From Holacanthus passer (lineage: Eukaryota > Chordata > Actinopteri > Pomacanthidae), in NCBI GenBank assembly GCA_025331565.1, contig JAFREQ010000092.1, forward strand, positions 423,001 to 487,000: 64,000 nt of DNA. The letters run 5' to 3'. Of this stretch, positions 49,825-61,432 are shown in pieces. A model generated the notes under the pieces. The model was not told the origin of the DNA. It ran no database searches and was given only the letters and a program-made list of their open reading frames with translations. The translations under genes were made by a program, and so were the position numbers. How positions within the stretch are numbered: the stretch's first letter is position 1; each line of letters begins with the position of its first letter.

Positions 49825-52800
49825 CTAGGAAACAGAGAAAGGACAGATCTATTTACGATATATGTTTTTTTTCTTTTGTTTTTATAATGCCACATTAGCA
49901 GTGAATGAGGCAGATGTTAGTTCTCGTTCGTGGCAGTCGAGCACACAGCTTGTGGCAGGCGGAGCGTGTGAAGGCAGGCGGAGGACTGGATGTGGCAGAA
50001 CCCCTCTGACAGCAGAGAAAACTATTGCCATCTTTTGCTTCACTCCCACACCTGCAGCCACAGCTGCCCGCAGTGTGCCGGCTGTCTCGTGGACAACAGT
50101 GGAGGGGAGGGAGAGAGCTGGGAAGATGAGGGAGAGAGAACAAGCGCAGGTGTTTGCGAAAGATGATTCAAACTTTGAGGCAGTGAAATCAGAGATACAA
50201 ATGGGAGGTCTCATTAAGTCGAATGCCTTTCAGCAGACATGTGTGTTTGAAATCAACTAGATTTATAGGTACATCAGATATTAACGATGCAATATTCCAG
50301 ATGTCCTGCATGGTCACACCACTGGCAAAGTTATATTGGTTCAATAGAATCTTTAGACATGTTACATGCAGTAGTTGCAGTAGTTGTTTATTTTGATCGA
50401 TAACAGAGCAAACGGCAAGAATAGCACACATGGTGTATATTTTTGTTTAAATCACAACTATGGAAAAAATAATACTGATTTTTGACTCCAGGGCAAATTT
50501 GAGCTGTTTCCCCTATGACCTTAGTTCCTCCCACTCTCTTTGCATTGTGTATGTATCTTGTTGCCTTTAGGTGCTTATTACATTCAAATAGCAAACTAGA
50601 TACAGTGTGTCAGGGACATTGTATTTCGCCCAGAAGGCCCAGAAACTAACAAGAGACTCTATTCCAGCAGACGATGCTGGCCCAGGTCTGATTTCAGACA
50701 GACTGTGGGAATTTTATTATGTATTTAAGACTATGCACCATGAAATAATAAGGGTTGGAAAACAATTCTTGCAGGTTAAAGGTTAGATTTACGTTAAGGT
50801 TAGGGGATCTTCATCTTCATGTTAACAAAAATAAATATGATTAAGCTCAGGGAACGATCATGGTGATGCTTTTTGTTACTCTATAATAACATCATGACTT
50901 CCTCCTTTGCTCCCGGCATGGGCTTTGTCACTTGAGCATAAGCATATGGTGTTTTTGGGCAAAAACAACTGATTCCGTCATTCTTCTTGGAAGGTCTCAT
51001 TTAACAACTGGTTCACATCTGCTTCATCATCATGCTATGCATTTTACTCTAAGTGGTGAAACAGATCTAATCATGGGTTAAACTGAGCACACAGCATCCA
51101 TTTAAAACACTTAAACACACTGTAAGCTTACTTATTTGGCCTTACAGGTGTGTGACATTTATTTTGGAACAATAATTGGTATAAAGTACTTGCATATATA
51201 CAAGTATGAGGGTAATTCAATCTCTAATTCAGAAGGAATTTTATAATATGGTATGTTTAGTCTTCTGACAGATGACTGACTTTTTTTTTTTACTTTCATG
51301 ATACAATACTGCTAAAAATACCCTTAATGATGTCATCCTTAAATTTAGCGCATTGCTGTGTTGTTCACTAACCACTAGGCCAGGCCCGATGTTCACTTTG
51401 TCGTCACATCTCTCTATTGACAAAAACAAATAGCTGAAGTCAAAGTTCTGTCACATAATTATATTGTTATGTATCCTTGCATATTTTTAAGTGGGCATAT
51501 GCTTTCTTAGTGGGCATATACTTGCATAACACGTAGACTACACCACTGAATGATGCCATATTCCAATAGGATTCAGCTACATTATACATATGTGATAGGT
51601 GATACATGAAGAATTAAGTCATATTCCTTCTATGCCCCTAACAGCATAAGCAGACACTTGAGGAAAGGTCTAATATCCTTCTACACACTTCAGGATGCAG
51701 AATAGCAACAGACAGAGTGGTTCTGAAAACAAAGTACTCCTTATTCGCTGCTTGATTTCCTTAAAAATTGAGCATTTATGTACTTTTGGTGACACTGTTG
51801 TATTTTTATAACTTCGTCATGCACTCTCGTACACCCTTATCCTGCCTCTGTCTGGCTTGATGAAGACCGAACATCACTTCCTGTTATATTTGTGTCTCAG
51901 CAGGAACTAAATGGAGTGTTTTCTCAAACAAGAACAAATAAAACCAAGTTAGTCTGTGAGCTGAAGAGATGCCCCTGAAATTTCTTCTATCAAGGTCAAT
52001 GAAATATTAAGTGTAGCACAAACATCTGACCTGGATATTAGTGCCTCTAAGATATACATGTCATGGAAAATACAATGCATAAACAATATCCTACTTGACA
52101 TGTGGTGTAAGATGTTCTGCTGTAGGGCTGCTAATTGAGCAAAAAAATCAGACACAATAATGAGAGAAGGATAGAGGATAGAAGAAGATAAAGATAAAGA
52201 AAAAAGGGCAAACATGGAAGAGAATGAAATGTTCAGAGATCAAGCATGAGTCAAAAAGTACATGAGGAATAAATACACAAGGCCGAGGAAAGAAAGAAAG
52301 AAAAAGAACATTAAGAAAGAGCCAGCAAGGATTCAGCAAATAGTTAAACTCCAGAATGAGTGTTCAAGATTGTACAATTAAATAAGGAAATGGATATGAA
52401 GCCATTCTCCAGCTAAATCATGTAATTTGGCAAATGATGCAGCCTGTGCGAATTTGCCGTCCCTAAAATAGCCTTGTTCCTCACATCGTCACACTCTGCC
52501 TCACATTCAGATTGCATCTATTATCAAAAGAAATGGAGGCTAGCCTTCGAGGCGTTACAAAAGATACACATCTCAAACATCTCTCAAATATCTCAAAAAA
52601 CATAGACGTCCCCGAGATGTGGTTGAAGATTAGTAAAAGATAAAGACGAGAAGCAAAGGGAGATAAGTGGAGGGGAAAGAGGCCGTTTTGGGCTGCTGTT
52701 TAAGGCACAGATGTGGGCTCAGATAATCTCTGCTTTAATAAAGAAAAACACTCAACTGTTGCATCTCATTTATGCTGTTGTATTGACTGTGGATTCCAAT

Positions 52801-53465
52801 CAGTTCTCTGCTCAAGTTAAATTCAGTCTACAAGTGTGCTCAGACTGAACTAACAGGGAGTTTCAGAGGCAGCATGTTGCTTATCAAGTCAGTGCAAAGA
52901 TGCAAGTGGATATTCACTTTGGGTATTGCAAATTAACATGTAGACGCATCAGCACAAGTTGAAAGTGTTGAAACTTATTTGGTAAATTTACACTTATGCT
53001 GATGATTCCACTTCATAAATACACAGAGACGAGAAGAAATGAGAGCTGACTGGAGAAAAAAATATCACACACAGCATGTCGTTAAAAGCTTACTGAAAGA
53101 CTGTGAAAGACACAGAATCATATTGTGATAATACTGTGGCAAATATTTGCCTGCTGAGCTAATAACCTCATAAACACTTATTTTTGGGCTGTTTTTTTAA
53201 ACTAGCAACCCACTGAACTTACCATTGAACTGAAGACAGCCAAAATCAGCTCTGAATATCATACTGTTTGAAGAATGGTGATGCAAAAAAGATTTGTGAT
53301 CAGTGGCTACTTTGAACTGAACTGAAGCAAATGATTCAGATTAGCAAAAGGATTTGTAATTTCCTCATCTAAAACAGTGTAGCAGTTAATTTCTTGTGAG
53401 TAAAGCATATGAAACAAGGCAAAAAAACTGCAGTCTGAACACACCTTTTCAGATGACTATTCAAT

Positions 53466-53521
53466 AGAAATGTAAATTTCCCCACTGTGGGACGAATAAA
53501 GGTATATGTTATCTTATATAT
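53466..53521 (+). mobile_element. LINE 3' terminus, short plus-strand copy
   Basis: TTTCCCCACTGTGGGACGAA, then TAAAGGTATATGTTATCTTA. It is homologous to the reversed terminus at 14372-14450, here with a degenerate TTATC end. No coding remnants lie upstream, as expected for a strongly 5'-truncated insertion. Confidence 0.6.
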
Positions 53522-56500
53522 TTCAAGTTTGTATTATTAGAGTGTTTTCCCATTCAGTTCAGCTTACAGGTAGAAAGTATTTGAGCCCAATGCCTGGTGT
53601 CCATTCGAGGAACTGTATCTTGAGTTATTTCTGCATTGGGTTCAACAGCCACAATGGCTGCTTCACATGAAGGCTGCAGGTTGAGTCATCTTGGAACCAT
53701 CTTGATCTCTTCAACCTTCAAAGTAAATAAGTTGCATTGCCGTGGCTTGTTGGTTTAAATTCTTGTCCTGAATCAATCCTGGCATCTAAGAATTTATTTG
53801 TTTCACATGGCAACAAACGCAAAGGGATGCTCATGGTCACAACAAAGTGTATGGCCAAAACAACTTGGCTGTTTCCTGCTGGGTGTCTTCAGACAGTGTT
53901 GTGGCAACACAACAACGCCGTGACTCCAGCCACATGCCATGAGCGCAAAGTAGAACAATTCTGGTAAGACGTGACAAGTCACATTTAATCTATAGTAACA
54001 AAATAGATTTAAAATTAAATAACGGATTAACATTGAAGAAGTGGAATACGCTGCAGGAGTGGTTTGTGAAGTTTTGATTTGATTTTTGAAAAATGATGAA
54101 AACGAATCGGTCACTTTTCAAGCCCATGGAGAGTGACAGTTTGACACTTGAACTTCATTGTGCAATGTATTGAAACTTATTGTACATTTTGGAGGAATCA
54201 CTTTGATGCAAGAATTTCATGGGTTGTTTTTGTCAGTTAATACTTAATCACTGTTTGCCCATTTTGCCCAAATTTATATCCCCATAGTCAGCAATTTACA
54301 TTGCATCTCCCTTGTTTGTGGAAGCCATGAAAGCTTCAGACGTGATAGATTTCTGCTGTGCTACACCGACTACACACTGGGCTTGTTTGTAACTAGCGAG
54401 GAACTTCAGTGATAATCCACCTGAGAGCTGCCACCCCCGCCTCAGCCTTTGTTGAAAACTCCCAAGAGCCCTTCACTGAGTGGATCGTTCAACCTGGACC
54501 ATTTTGTTTTTCATTTCTATTCAACAATGTGCTTTATTCAAACATTGCGGAGCTGTGTTTGTTTTCTTACGACCCGAAAAGCTTTTTCGACATTCCCATA
54601 TCAGGTTATGTAATCATCCACTGTTTCTTTATTGCAGCTGAGTAAAGCAATGCATTGATGTTCAGATTTCAGCTGTCATATTACTATTACTGATCTAACA
54701 AATCATTAAAGATTACATAAAATCAAGCTATTTACAATTTTACGCCCATGTAACCCATTGCAATGTCTTGTCCTCCCTTTAAGTTAAAAGCAAAATTTTC
54801 CAATAAATTGGATCTCAATGGGCTCCAGTCTCTGAATCTGAAGCTCCAGCACAACTAACAGTTTTTATGGGCAAGGCTGCAGGAGCCCGACAGCAAGTTT
54901 TTGCAGATGTCTTTTTGAGGTCATAGTTAATGATGGTGTTGTGCAAGACTGAAATTCAGTGTATCTAATATTCTGTTCTGCTTATGTAGGAAGTAGGAAG
55001 TACAAGAGGACAAAAAAATTAGAAACATGGCTCAATGTAATACAGTCCAGTACATAGTCTGCCTCATAAAGTGTCCAATATATGTTTCTTATTATCAACA
55101 AATTTCATAAAAAGACTACAACTGATCCTACTACAAGTATTGTGTGTGTATCAAAGCGTGACATATCTTATTCTTCTGTTCTCCACTGTTGTCTATCAAA
55201 GCATGACACAGTAGTTCACTTTGACTTGCTGCTGTAAATACTCATTAGCACAAATGTGTATTGATCTGCAGCTGAAAATAGTCACCAACAAATACACTGT
55301 TTCTTCCTGTTCGAGTGCCTGGCTGAATCAGGAAATTACTCTCTCTAGTATTTGTAAATGATTTTTAAAGATATATGTCTTCAGTCAGGAGACATGGGCT
55401 TGGGACTGAGTGCCACAGACAGGGTAGGGAAGTATGGAGAGACAGACTGGTTTAACTGCTGCTGCTTAACTATTCAGAAGTAATTTCTCCTGATATACTC
55501 TGACACCACAAAGGAACATGGGAGATTAAAGTAACAGCAGACGTGTGAAGAGTTAGAGCTGAAATTATTTTTCAGGAGTATAAAGCTTTTATCTTTCTAT
55601 CATTGTATATAGTATATTGGTCAATAAAAAAAAATAATTTGGACAAAAGCTGTTTTTACTACACCTTGATCAGGTTATATAGAGAAATAAAGTGTTTGAC
55701 TGCAGCTTCCCTGCTGATTTTGGCTCTTGACAGCCACAGCGATATAAAAATACCGCCTTCCTTTGCATCATACAGAGCCAGCTCCTCTCATTTCCAACCA
55801 GCAGATTTCACACAAATGTTACACAGGTTCTTTTTTGGTTAAAAAAAAAAACTGCAGTCTCAACTGGATGTGTAATTGAGGTTCCTCCACTTTATTGCTG
55901 GAGATAAAGATAATGTATTTCCCTCCCACCTCCTACTCGGCGCTGCGGCGACAAAGAGCCCAGAGGCGTACATGGACACAGGTCAAGTACATCCCACTCA
56001 GTGTCGCTTCCTCTTGGGTGATGAGTTGATCTGGCAGAATGCGGCGCAGCAGGTGGCTTGCATACCAGAGGTCCTCATTTAGCAGAGACATGTAAAGGAT
56101 GCTCTTCTCCAAGTGGGAGTAGCTGTGTATGTGTTGTTGGTACTCTTGTAAGTGTGTGTGTTTGTGTAGGCGGGTGTACAAAATCACTGGGTGTTTGCAA
56201 TTACTAAAGAACTGGACTGTTTACCTGCCTGTTAATCTTCCAGGAAAAAAAGTTGCTTTATTCCTGCTGATAATCAGGTTCATTTGACATTTTTACATTC
56301 TTTTCTATTCTAATTTTACATTCTATATACAATCAATCAATCTATGTATACAGTCTATACACACATGCCACATAGTTGGTATGAGATCATTAAAGCATGA
56401 AATTGAATTCCTCTTCTTCCTCTGTTGGGTTATTGTGATAAATGACGTCATGGGTAAAACATTTTGGACACGTTTGTTTATATATGTAATATGGGAAAAG

Positions 56501-58789
56501 GGACATTCCTTTAGATTATAAAAGTAAAAGTTTAATAAGATCCAAATCCTAAATGCCAACATTTTCAACAAACATTTGTGGCTTTGGATGACATTTCATA
56601 TATATATTTGTATATAAAAATTTCACAATATAACTTTCTATATAGTCCAGGAGGTAAGAGCCGGAACACACTGGATGAATTATACTCAGTAGGTGATTTG
56701 AGGGGGGATGAGGGGGAATGTTAATAAACTAATAATAATTACCCAATGCATCCCCCTTGTTAAGCTGCCGTCCCTCTCTCCAGTCCCTAGTAGCAGAGAG
56801 AGTGAGGGGCAGAGGGATTGTTTAGGTGAATATGTTAGTCTAGTCCCTCTTCTCTAATCCATGCCACTTTTATTTTAAGTGGATATTAATATTGTTTCAT
56901 CTAAAGACACTGAGATTCTGTAATTGTCAATGTTTAAACTCGGTCCGTGGTCACTAGCACAGAGTATCAGAAGCTGGATGTTTCAATCACTTATCCATTA
57001 CTTCTAGTTGTCAATTTAGCTTTAACCAGAGCTACTCTACAATCTTTCCATGTACCCTCTGGCAACTGCAGACGAACCCTGAGGGTAGATAATCCTGGTT
57101 GAGAATCACTGCACGACCAAAAGCACATTGCACATTTTGAAGTTCTCCTGCTGCCAGTGAAAGACAGGATTCATTTGCAGACACAGATTGAGTCATCATG
57201 ATGATTTTACAGAAAAGTGGAAACAATTTCTGATTCATGGAAAACTGTGGTTGAATGAAGGTTATTTTAATGTCAAAGATTATTAAACATTTTAAAAAGG
57301 TTGTTGGATTCAAATTGTCCTTTTTAATTTGGACTAGGTAAATCTAGGCAGCCAAAAATACTCAAACATGTTGAATTCCCCATATGTATGCCTGCTAAAC
57401 TACAAATGTAGTTTTCTTCATTTCAGACTTTGTTTGGGAAAAAAAGTTATCACTACAGCAGCAGCATTTGAATTGTACTTTAGGTTGATTTCCTCAGTCT
57501 GAGACTCTTGAGCTCAGGCTGTGATAACTGTGTTTCTTTCTTCGCTGGCATACGATACCTCTGGGGCAGCTTCAGTTCCCTGCCTTATGTTATGCTGTTG
57601 CATCTAGCTCTCTCCGTTTTAATGTTACTTTTACTAAAGCTTTACCCATCACAAACTGCTAGAAATGTATGAGGTGGGCGGACGGGAGGACTTTCTGCTC
57701 TTTTAAAGAGTTTGGGAGAGTCATTGGTGTGTCCTTGGTGCTGACATCTGGTGTTACTCAGACTCTGTAACGGAGACGAAGGAAAGTAAAGTGGCTATTG
57801 TGGAAATATCTCATCATGCATTTTAAAGCTAAAAAGTCTATTTTATGGCCTTTTTCACATACCCATAGGAGCACACAGAAAGGGAGAGCTCGTGAAGTAA
57901 CACTTTAAAGGGTTTTTTCAGTTCACTAAAAAATCTAAACTAATCTAACTAACCACAATTAGTGCTTTATTTTCAAATAGCATTTTTATTTCTTTAACAT
58001 TTTGAGCTACTTGTATCATCGCCATGGCTGATGAATCTGTTAGGGGGTCTTAGGGCTAATTTGATCTTGAGCGTCCCGGTGTCATTGTACCCCCAAACCA
58101 TGAACGCACAAACTTAAAAAAAAATACATACAGAGCAGCACAAAATGCAAGTAACGACACAGAAAAATTACCATGAAACTGACAAGCATCATACATTGTC
58201 CTCATGGTGTGTATTCACTCAAGAGTAACTTGACTCCTGACTGAAGAGCAGTGTCTACTAGCGTCACTGATGGCAGTGGTTGGGTGTGGTCAGTGTGCTC
58301 CATGGCACCTGTGACCGCACTGTACTGGAGGATAATTGCAAGCAAGAAGCCAAACTCCAAGGCACTCTGAGTCCACTGAGGACACTGTGTTTCTGCTGAA
58401 CGTCTTTGTCACAGTGAAGTCAAATACACAGGCTCTTAAGCTGTAAAACAAATTCAAATTCAAAACAAGTTTCATAAGAAATTGCACATTGAAATGATAG
58501 CACCTTAGATTTTTCCATCTTGTTTGTAGCTCTTGACTCCAAAGAGCAACTTTTTGTGCATGTGTGTGTTGTTTTTATAAACTTTTTGTTTACAAAGTAA
58601 AGACAGTTTGTTCTGTTTTGTTTTTTCTTCTTCTTCTTTTGAAACACCCTGGAGTTCACTTCTGCATCACTGCAGCAAGGTGAGAAGTTAAACTACCAGA
58701 GATCAGCAAAAACAAGTTTTTCTACTGCTGTTATTTGCTATTGTTAAATGCTAAAATCAGCACTACCCATTGCTTGTTTCTTATTCTCT

Positions 58790-58912
58790 TTGTTTTTGTT
58801 TTCTTCTGTGCTTTAGTATGTTTGCACCGGGGTCTGAGAGAAACAGCATCTCAATCCCATCTGCCTGTACATCCCTGGCAGAATTGACAATAAAGTTGAC
58901 TTGGAAATAGAT
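58790..58912 (+). mobile_element. LINE 3' untranslated tail (CAATAAAGTTGACTT type)
   Basis: TTTGCACCGGGGTCTGAGAG, AAACAGCATCTCAATCCC, CTGTACATCCCTGGCAG and then AATTGACAATAAAGTTGACT. This matches the remembered 3' end of fish L2/CR1-like LINEs, in which a signal-like AATAAA is followed by TTGACTTGA units. Confidence 0.6.
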
Positions 58913-61250
58913 TTGACACAGGGTCCCTTTATATGACAGGACCCCAAGATTAAGAAATGATGCATCTAAACTCATATGTTACTCTTAAAGGGTGCCAATT
59001 CCTGAACACAGTTTAGTGCAAATCTGGGAGTTTTGGGGGCCATTACAAACTGGGCAACTGCCCTCAAACTCAATCGATCATTATTACATCATATGCATTT
59101 AATATTAAATCACATCAATTCAAATGATATACTGATGATGATATACAGCTTTTACTTTAAGGATATATCTGTTTTTCACTGCTTTAACTATAACTTTCCA
59201 CATTAAATGCTTTTGAATTCTACTTAAATTCCATCAATATCACACATAACTTTGCATTACTTTGGAAAACTACGCTCAGACCAAAGCAGAGAATCTGACA
59301 AATTGTCAGGAACTGACTGTCAATATTTTGACTAAAGAAATGCTGTTAAATAGGCATGAGCATGAATTTGTATAGTGCGTATTTCCCAGAGTATCACTGG
59401 GTGGATTGACAACAGACTAACTGATGCAGAAAACAGATCTTAACGGTCGCCATTTACTTATCTACCACTGTTGATTCCTTTGCTGAAGATAACTGATTGC
59501 TTTAGTCTGACAGTCACTCATTAGCCTCTCCCCACAGACACAAAGTGTATCAAAATGAGCAAGATTTCAGTTCATAATTTATTCAAGCTTAGCAGACAAT
59601 GTGTTTCTGTGGCCTTTTGTTGCAGCTGCTATGACTGAGATGCAGCATTCACTCTCACCATACTTCAGTAAGCAAGGAAATTCTTGTTGTTTTTCTTACA
59701 TATTAAAGTGGTGGTTTGCAGTGCTGAAGCCTGCCAATAAATATAAAAACTGTACCCCTGTGAGAACACTGAGGTTATCTATTTTTCCTTTTTTTCTTTT
59801 TAGACTGTGAGTACAACCTCCACTGCCGCAAAGTTTGTCTAGAAGCTGTTTTCACTCACATTCCCTGTAGCTAATATGATATGAAAATGTTGTGAAGGAA
59901 ACTTTTTTTCAGTCATTAAAATTCAATTTCATGTTCTCATACTAATCAAACTTTTCTATCTGGGTAAAAGCAATTTGCGCTGAGTCCAGGAGGCCTTGGT
60001 GTTCTCTGTTTCTCAAATACAACCATTCAAGGCTTTGTGGGGAAAATACATTTTCAAATAATCAAGTCCTTCAGTGTCCCTTTTAAAGTGTCACTTGGCA
60101 ACAGAAAAGGTCAATCTCACCCCTGCATGCTGCGAGTGCGCCGAATGCCGCGTTTTCAGCGACGGCGCTTGGAAATGAGCCACCTTATTCAAGGTACACA
60201 CAAAGTTGACACTTAGCAATTACTCATTTCAGTCAGATTTGCTATTTAAGTTGAAGCATGAAAGCACAGTCCACCCACCCACACACCTGCTGTCATCGGA
60301 TGAAAGTCAACAGATCTGTTCGATGTGAAAAATGCATCGTCTGGTTATGCTTTACTTCCAGTCGTCAAGGGGGGAAAAAAGGATTTATACAAGGTAAAAC
60401 CAGGCAGAGGAGGTAATAGGATTTATTTTTCTGTGTTCTTTGAGTGGATTTTCAACAAAACTGCTCCTCTTTGCAATTAATGATGAAAGGAGCTGGTAAA
60501 AGCCTAGTGGCGGATTTTGGGTAAATGACAATTTACCACGTCAAGGCGAGTCGAGTGTTGAGTGTGCAGGTAAATAAAATGAAGCAAAGAACTGGCTTAT
60601 GTGCTATAAAAAAGTGTTAAACTACTTCAAATTCGACAGTCAGAGTTTTTGCAAAACCGAAGATAATCGCCAGCCATTTGAACCCTCACGTGATATGAGT
60701 GCATGCACAGCTACAGGAGACCATGCACCAGTGTGTAACAAAGTCTAGAATGCATATAGTACAGTACAGTATGCATAAATATACCTTTCCCACTGGGACT
60801 TTAAAGAAATGCTTTAGTGCCTCTGTAGGTTACAGTGCATGCACTGTGCTTTTAATCCAGCCTGCCATTTTTAAAAAATGTCCTTGCGAGCTCTCTCCCA
60901 TCTCTCCCCTCGCCTTTGAGGAATGATGCACCTTGAAAATATTCTTTTAAAAAGATTGTTTGTGTGCACACCTTGAGAGCGAGCAGAACTATTTGTTATA
61001 GGTGTAGCACGTAGCAATGCATCCCAAAGAGACAGTTTTATAGGAGCGTTAATGTGTGAGTGTCTGCCTTGATGGGTGGTTGTTTGTGGACCTTGAGAAC
61101 TGCAAACACAAGTCTACATATAGCAAACACACAGTGCATTTGCATATACTGCTATCTACTGAAATAGACACTGCTTGAAAGTAAACCACATGTATCTGGA
61201 TATGCAGTGTAAGGAGGCTTAGTCACTCTCTGCATGCACGTGTACAGCAC

Positions 61251-61432
61251 CTTGATAGCAGAGGTGGCGATCTGGAGGTGGTGCAGTCGCCTCAGGGTGC
61301 TCTCTCGATCTGTGAAGTAGGAAGCGGCCAGCTGATGGAGCAGCTCCAGAGACACCACTGAGCTGTTGCTGTTACCCTCCGACTTCTTATTCAGCTTCTG
61401 CTTGTCCAGGAAAATGGTCAGAGACTCCTCTC
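61251..61432 (-). CDS. brinp2/brinp3: BRINP-family internal exon (MACPF C-terminal half)
   Basis: This is the first of three exons in transcript order, 182 bp. It begins in phase 1 after the acceptor TTCACAG and ends in phase 0 at AAG|GTGCTG. With one base from the previous exon it reads GEESLTIF, then [19 protein letters not shown] and QIATSAIK. In known BRINPs this segment follows the YGTHL signature of the MACPF (membrane attack complex/perforin) domain. It contains one N-glycosylation sequon (NSS) in the variable linker. BRINPs are secretory-pathway neural proteins induced by BMP and retinoic acid and reported to restrain cell-cycle progression. RESTLRR and IATS resemble BRINP2; the EG in the linker resembles BRINP3. 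The donor is weak (GTGCTG), but the phase and the next exon (VTETRTG) fit the conserved exon boundary. The upstream exon was not found before 64000. The family is secure; the paralogue is not. Confidence 0.93.

Larger units (their letters stand above)
49825..61250 (-). other. BRINP intron, 11.4 kb
   Basis: This intron lies between the 182-bp and 106-bp exons. It holds LINE 3' tails near 53.47 and 58.8 kb, a possible dispersed repeat at 50.76-50.87 kb and a GC-rich patch at 49.93-50.16 kb. The remaining stretches, for example 51-53.4, 54-57 and 59-60.1 kb, are AT-rich with no recognisable gene. Confidence 0.9.

Noticed and set aside
49862..50260. 132-codon plus-strand frame with a 110-codon frame opposite
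   Set aside because: Reflects a GC-rich patch; no family resemblance and no coding pattern that favours one frame. Kept only as a low-interest finding.
61170..61252. Continuation of the 182-bp exon frame past AIK into [12 protein letters not shown]
   Set aside because: Family alignment and phase require splicing at AAG|GTGCTG to VTETRTG; the continuation is intronic read-through.
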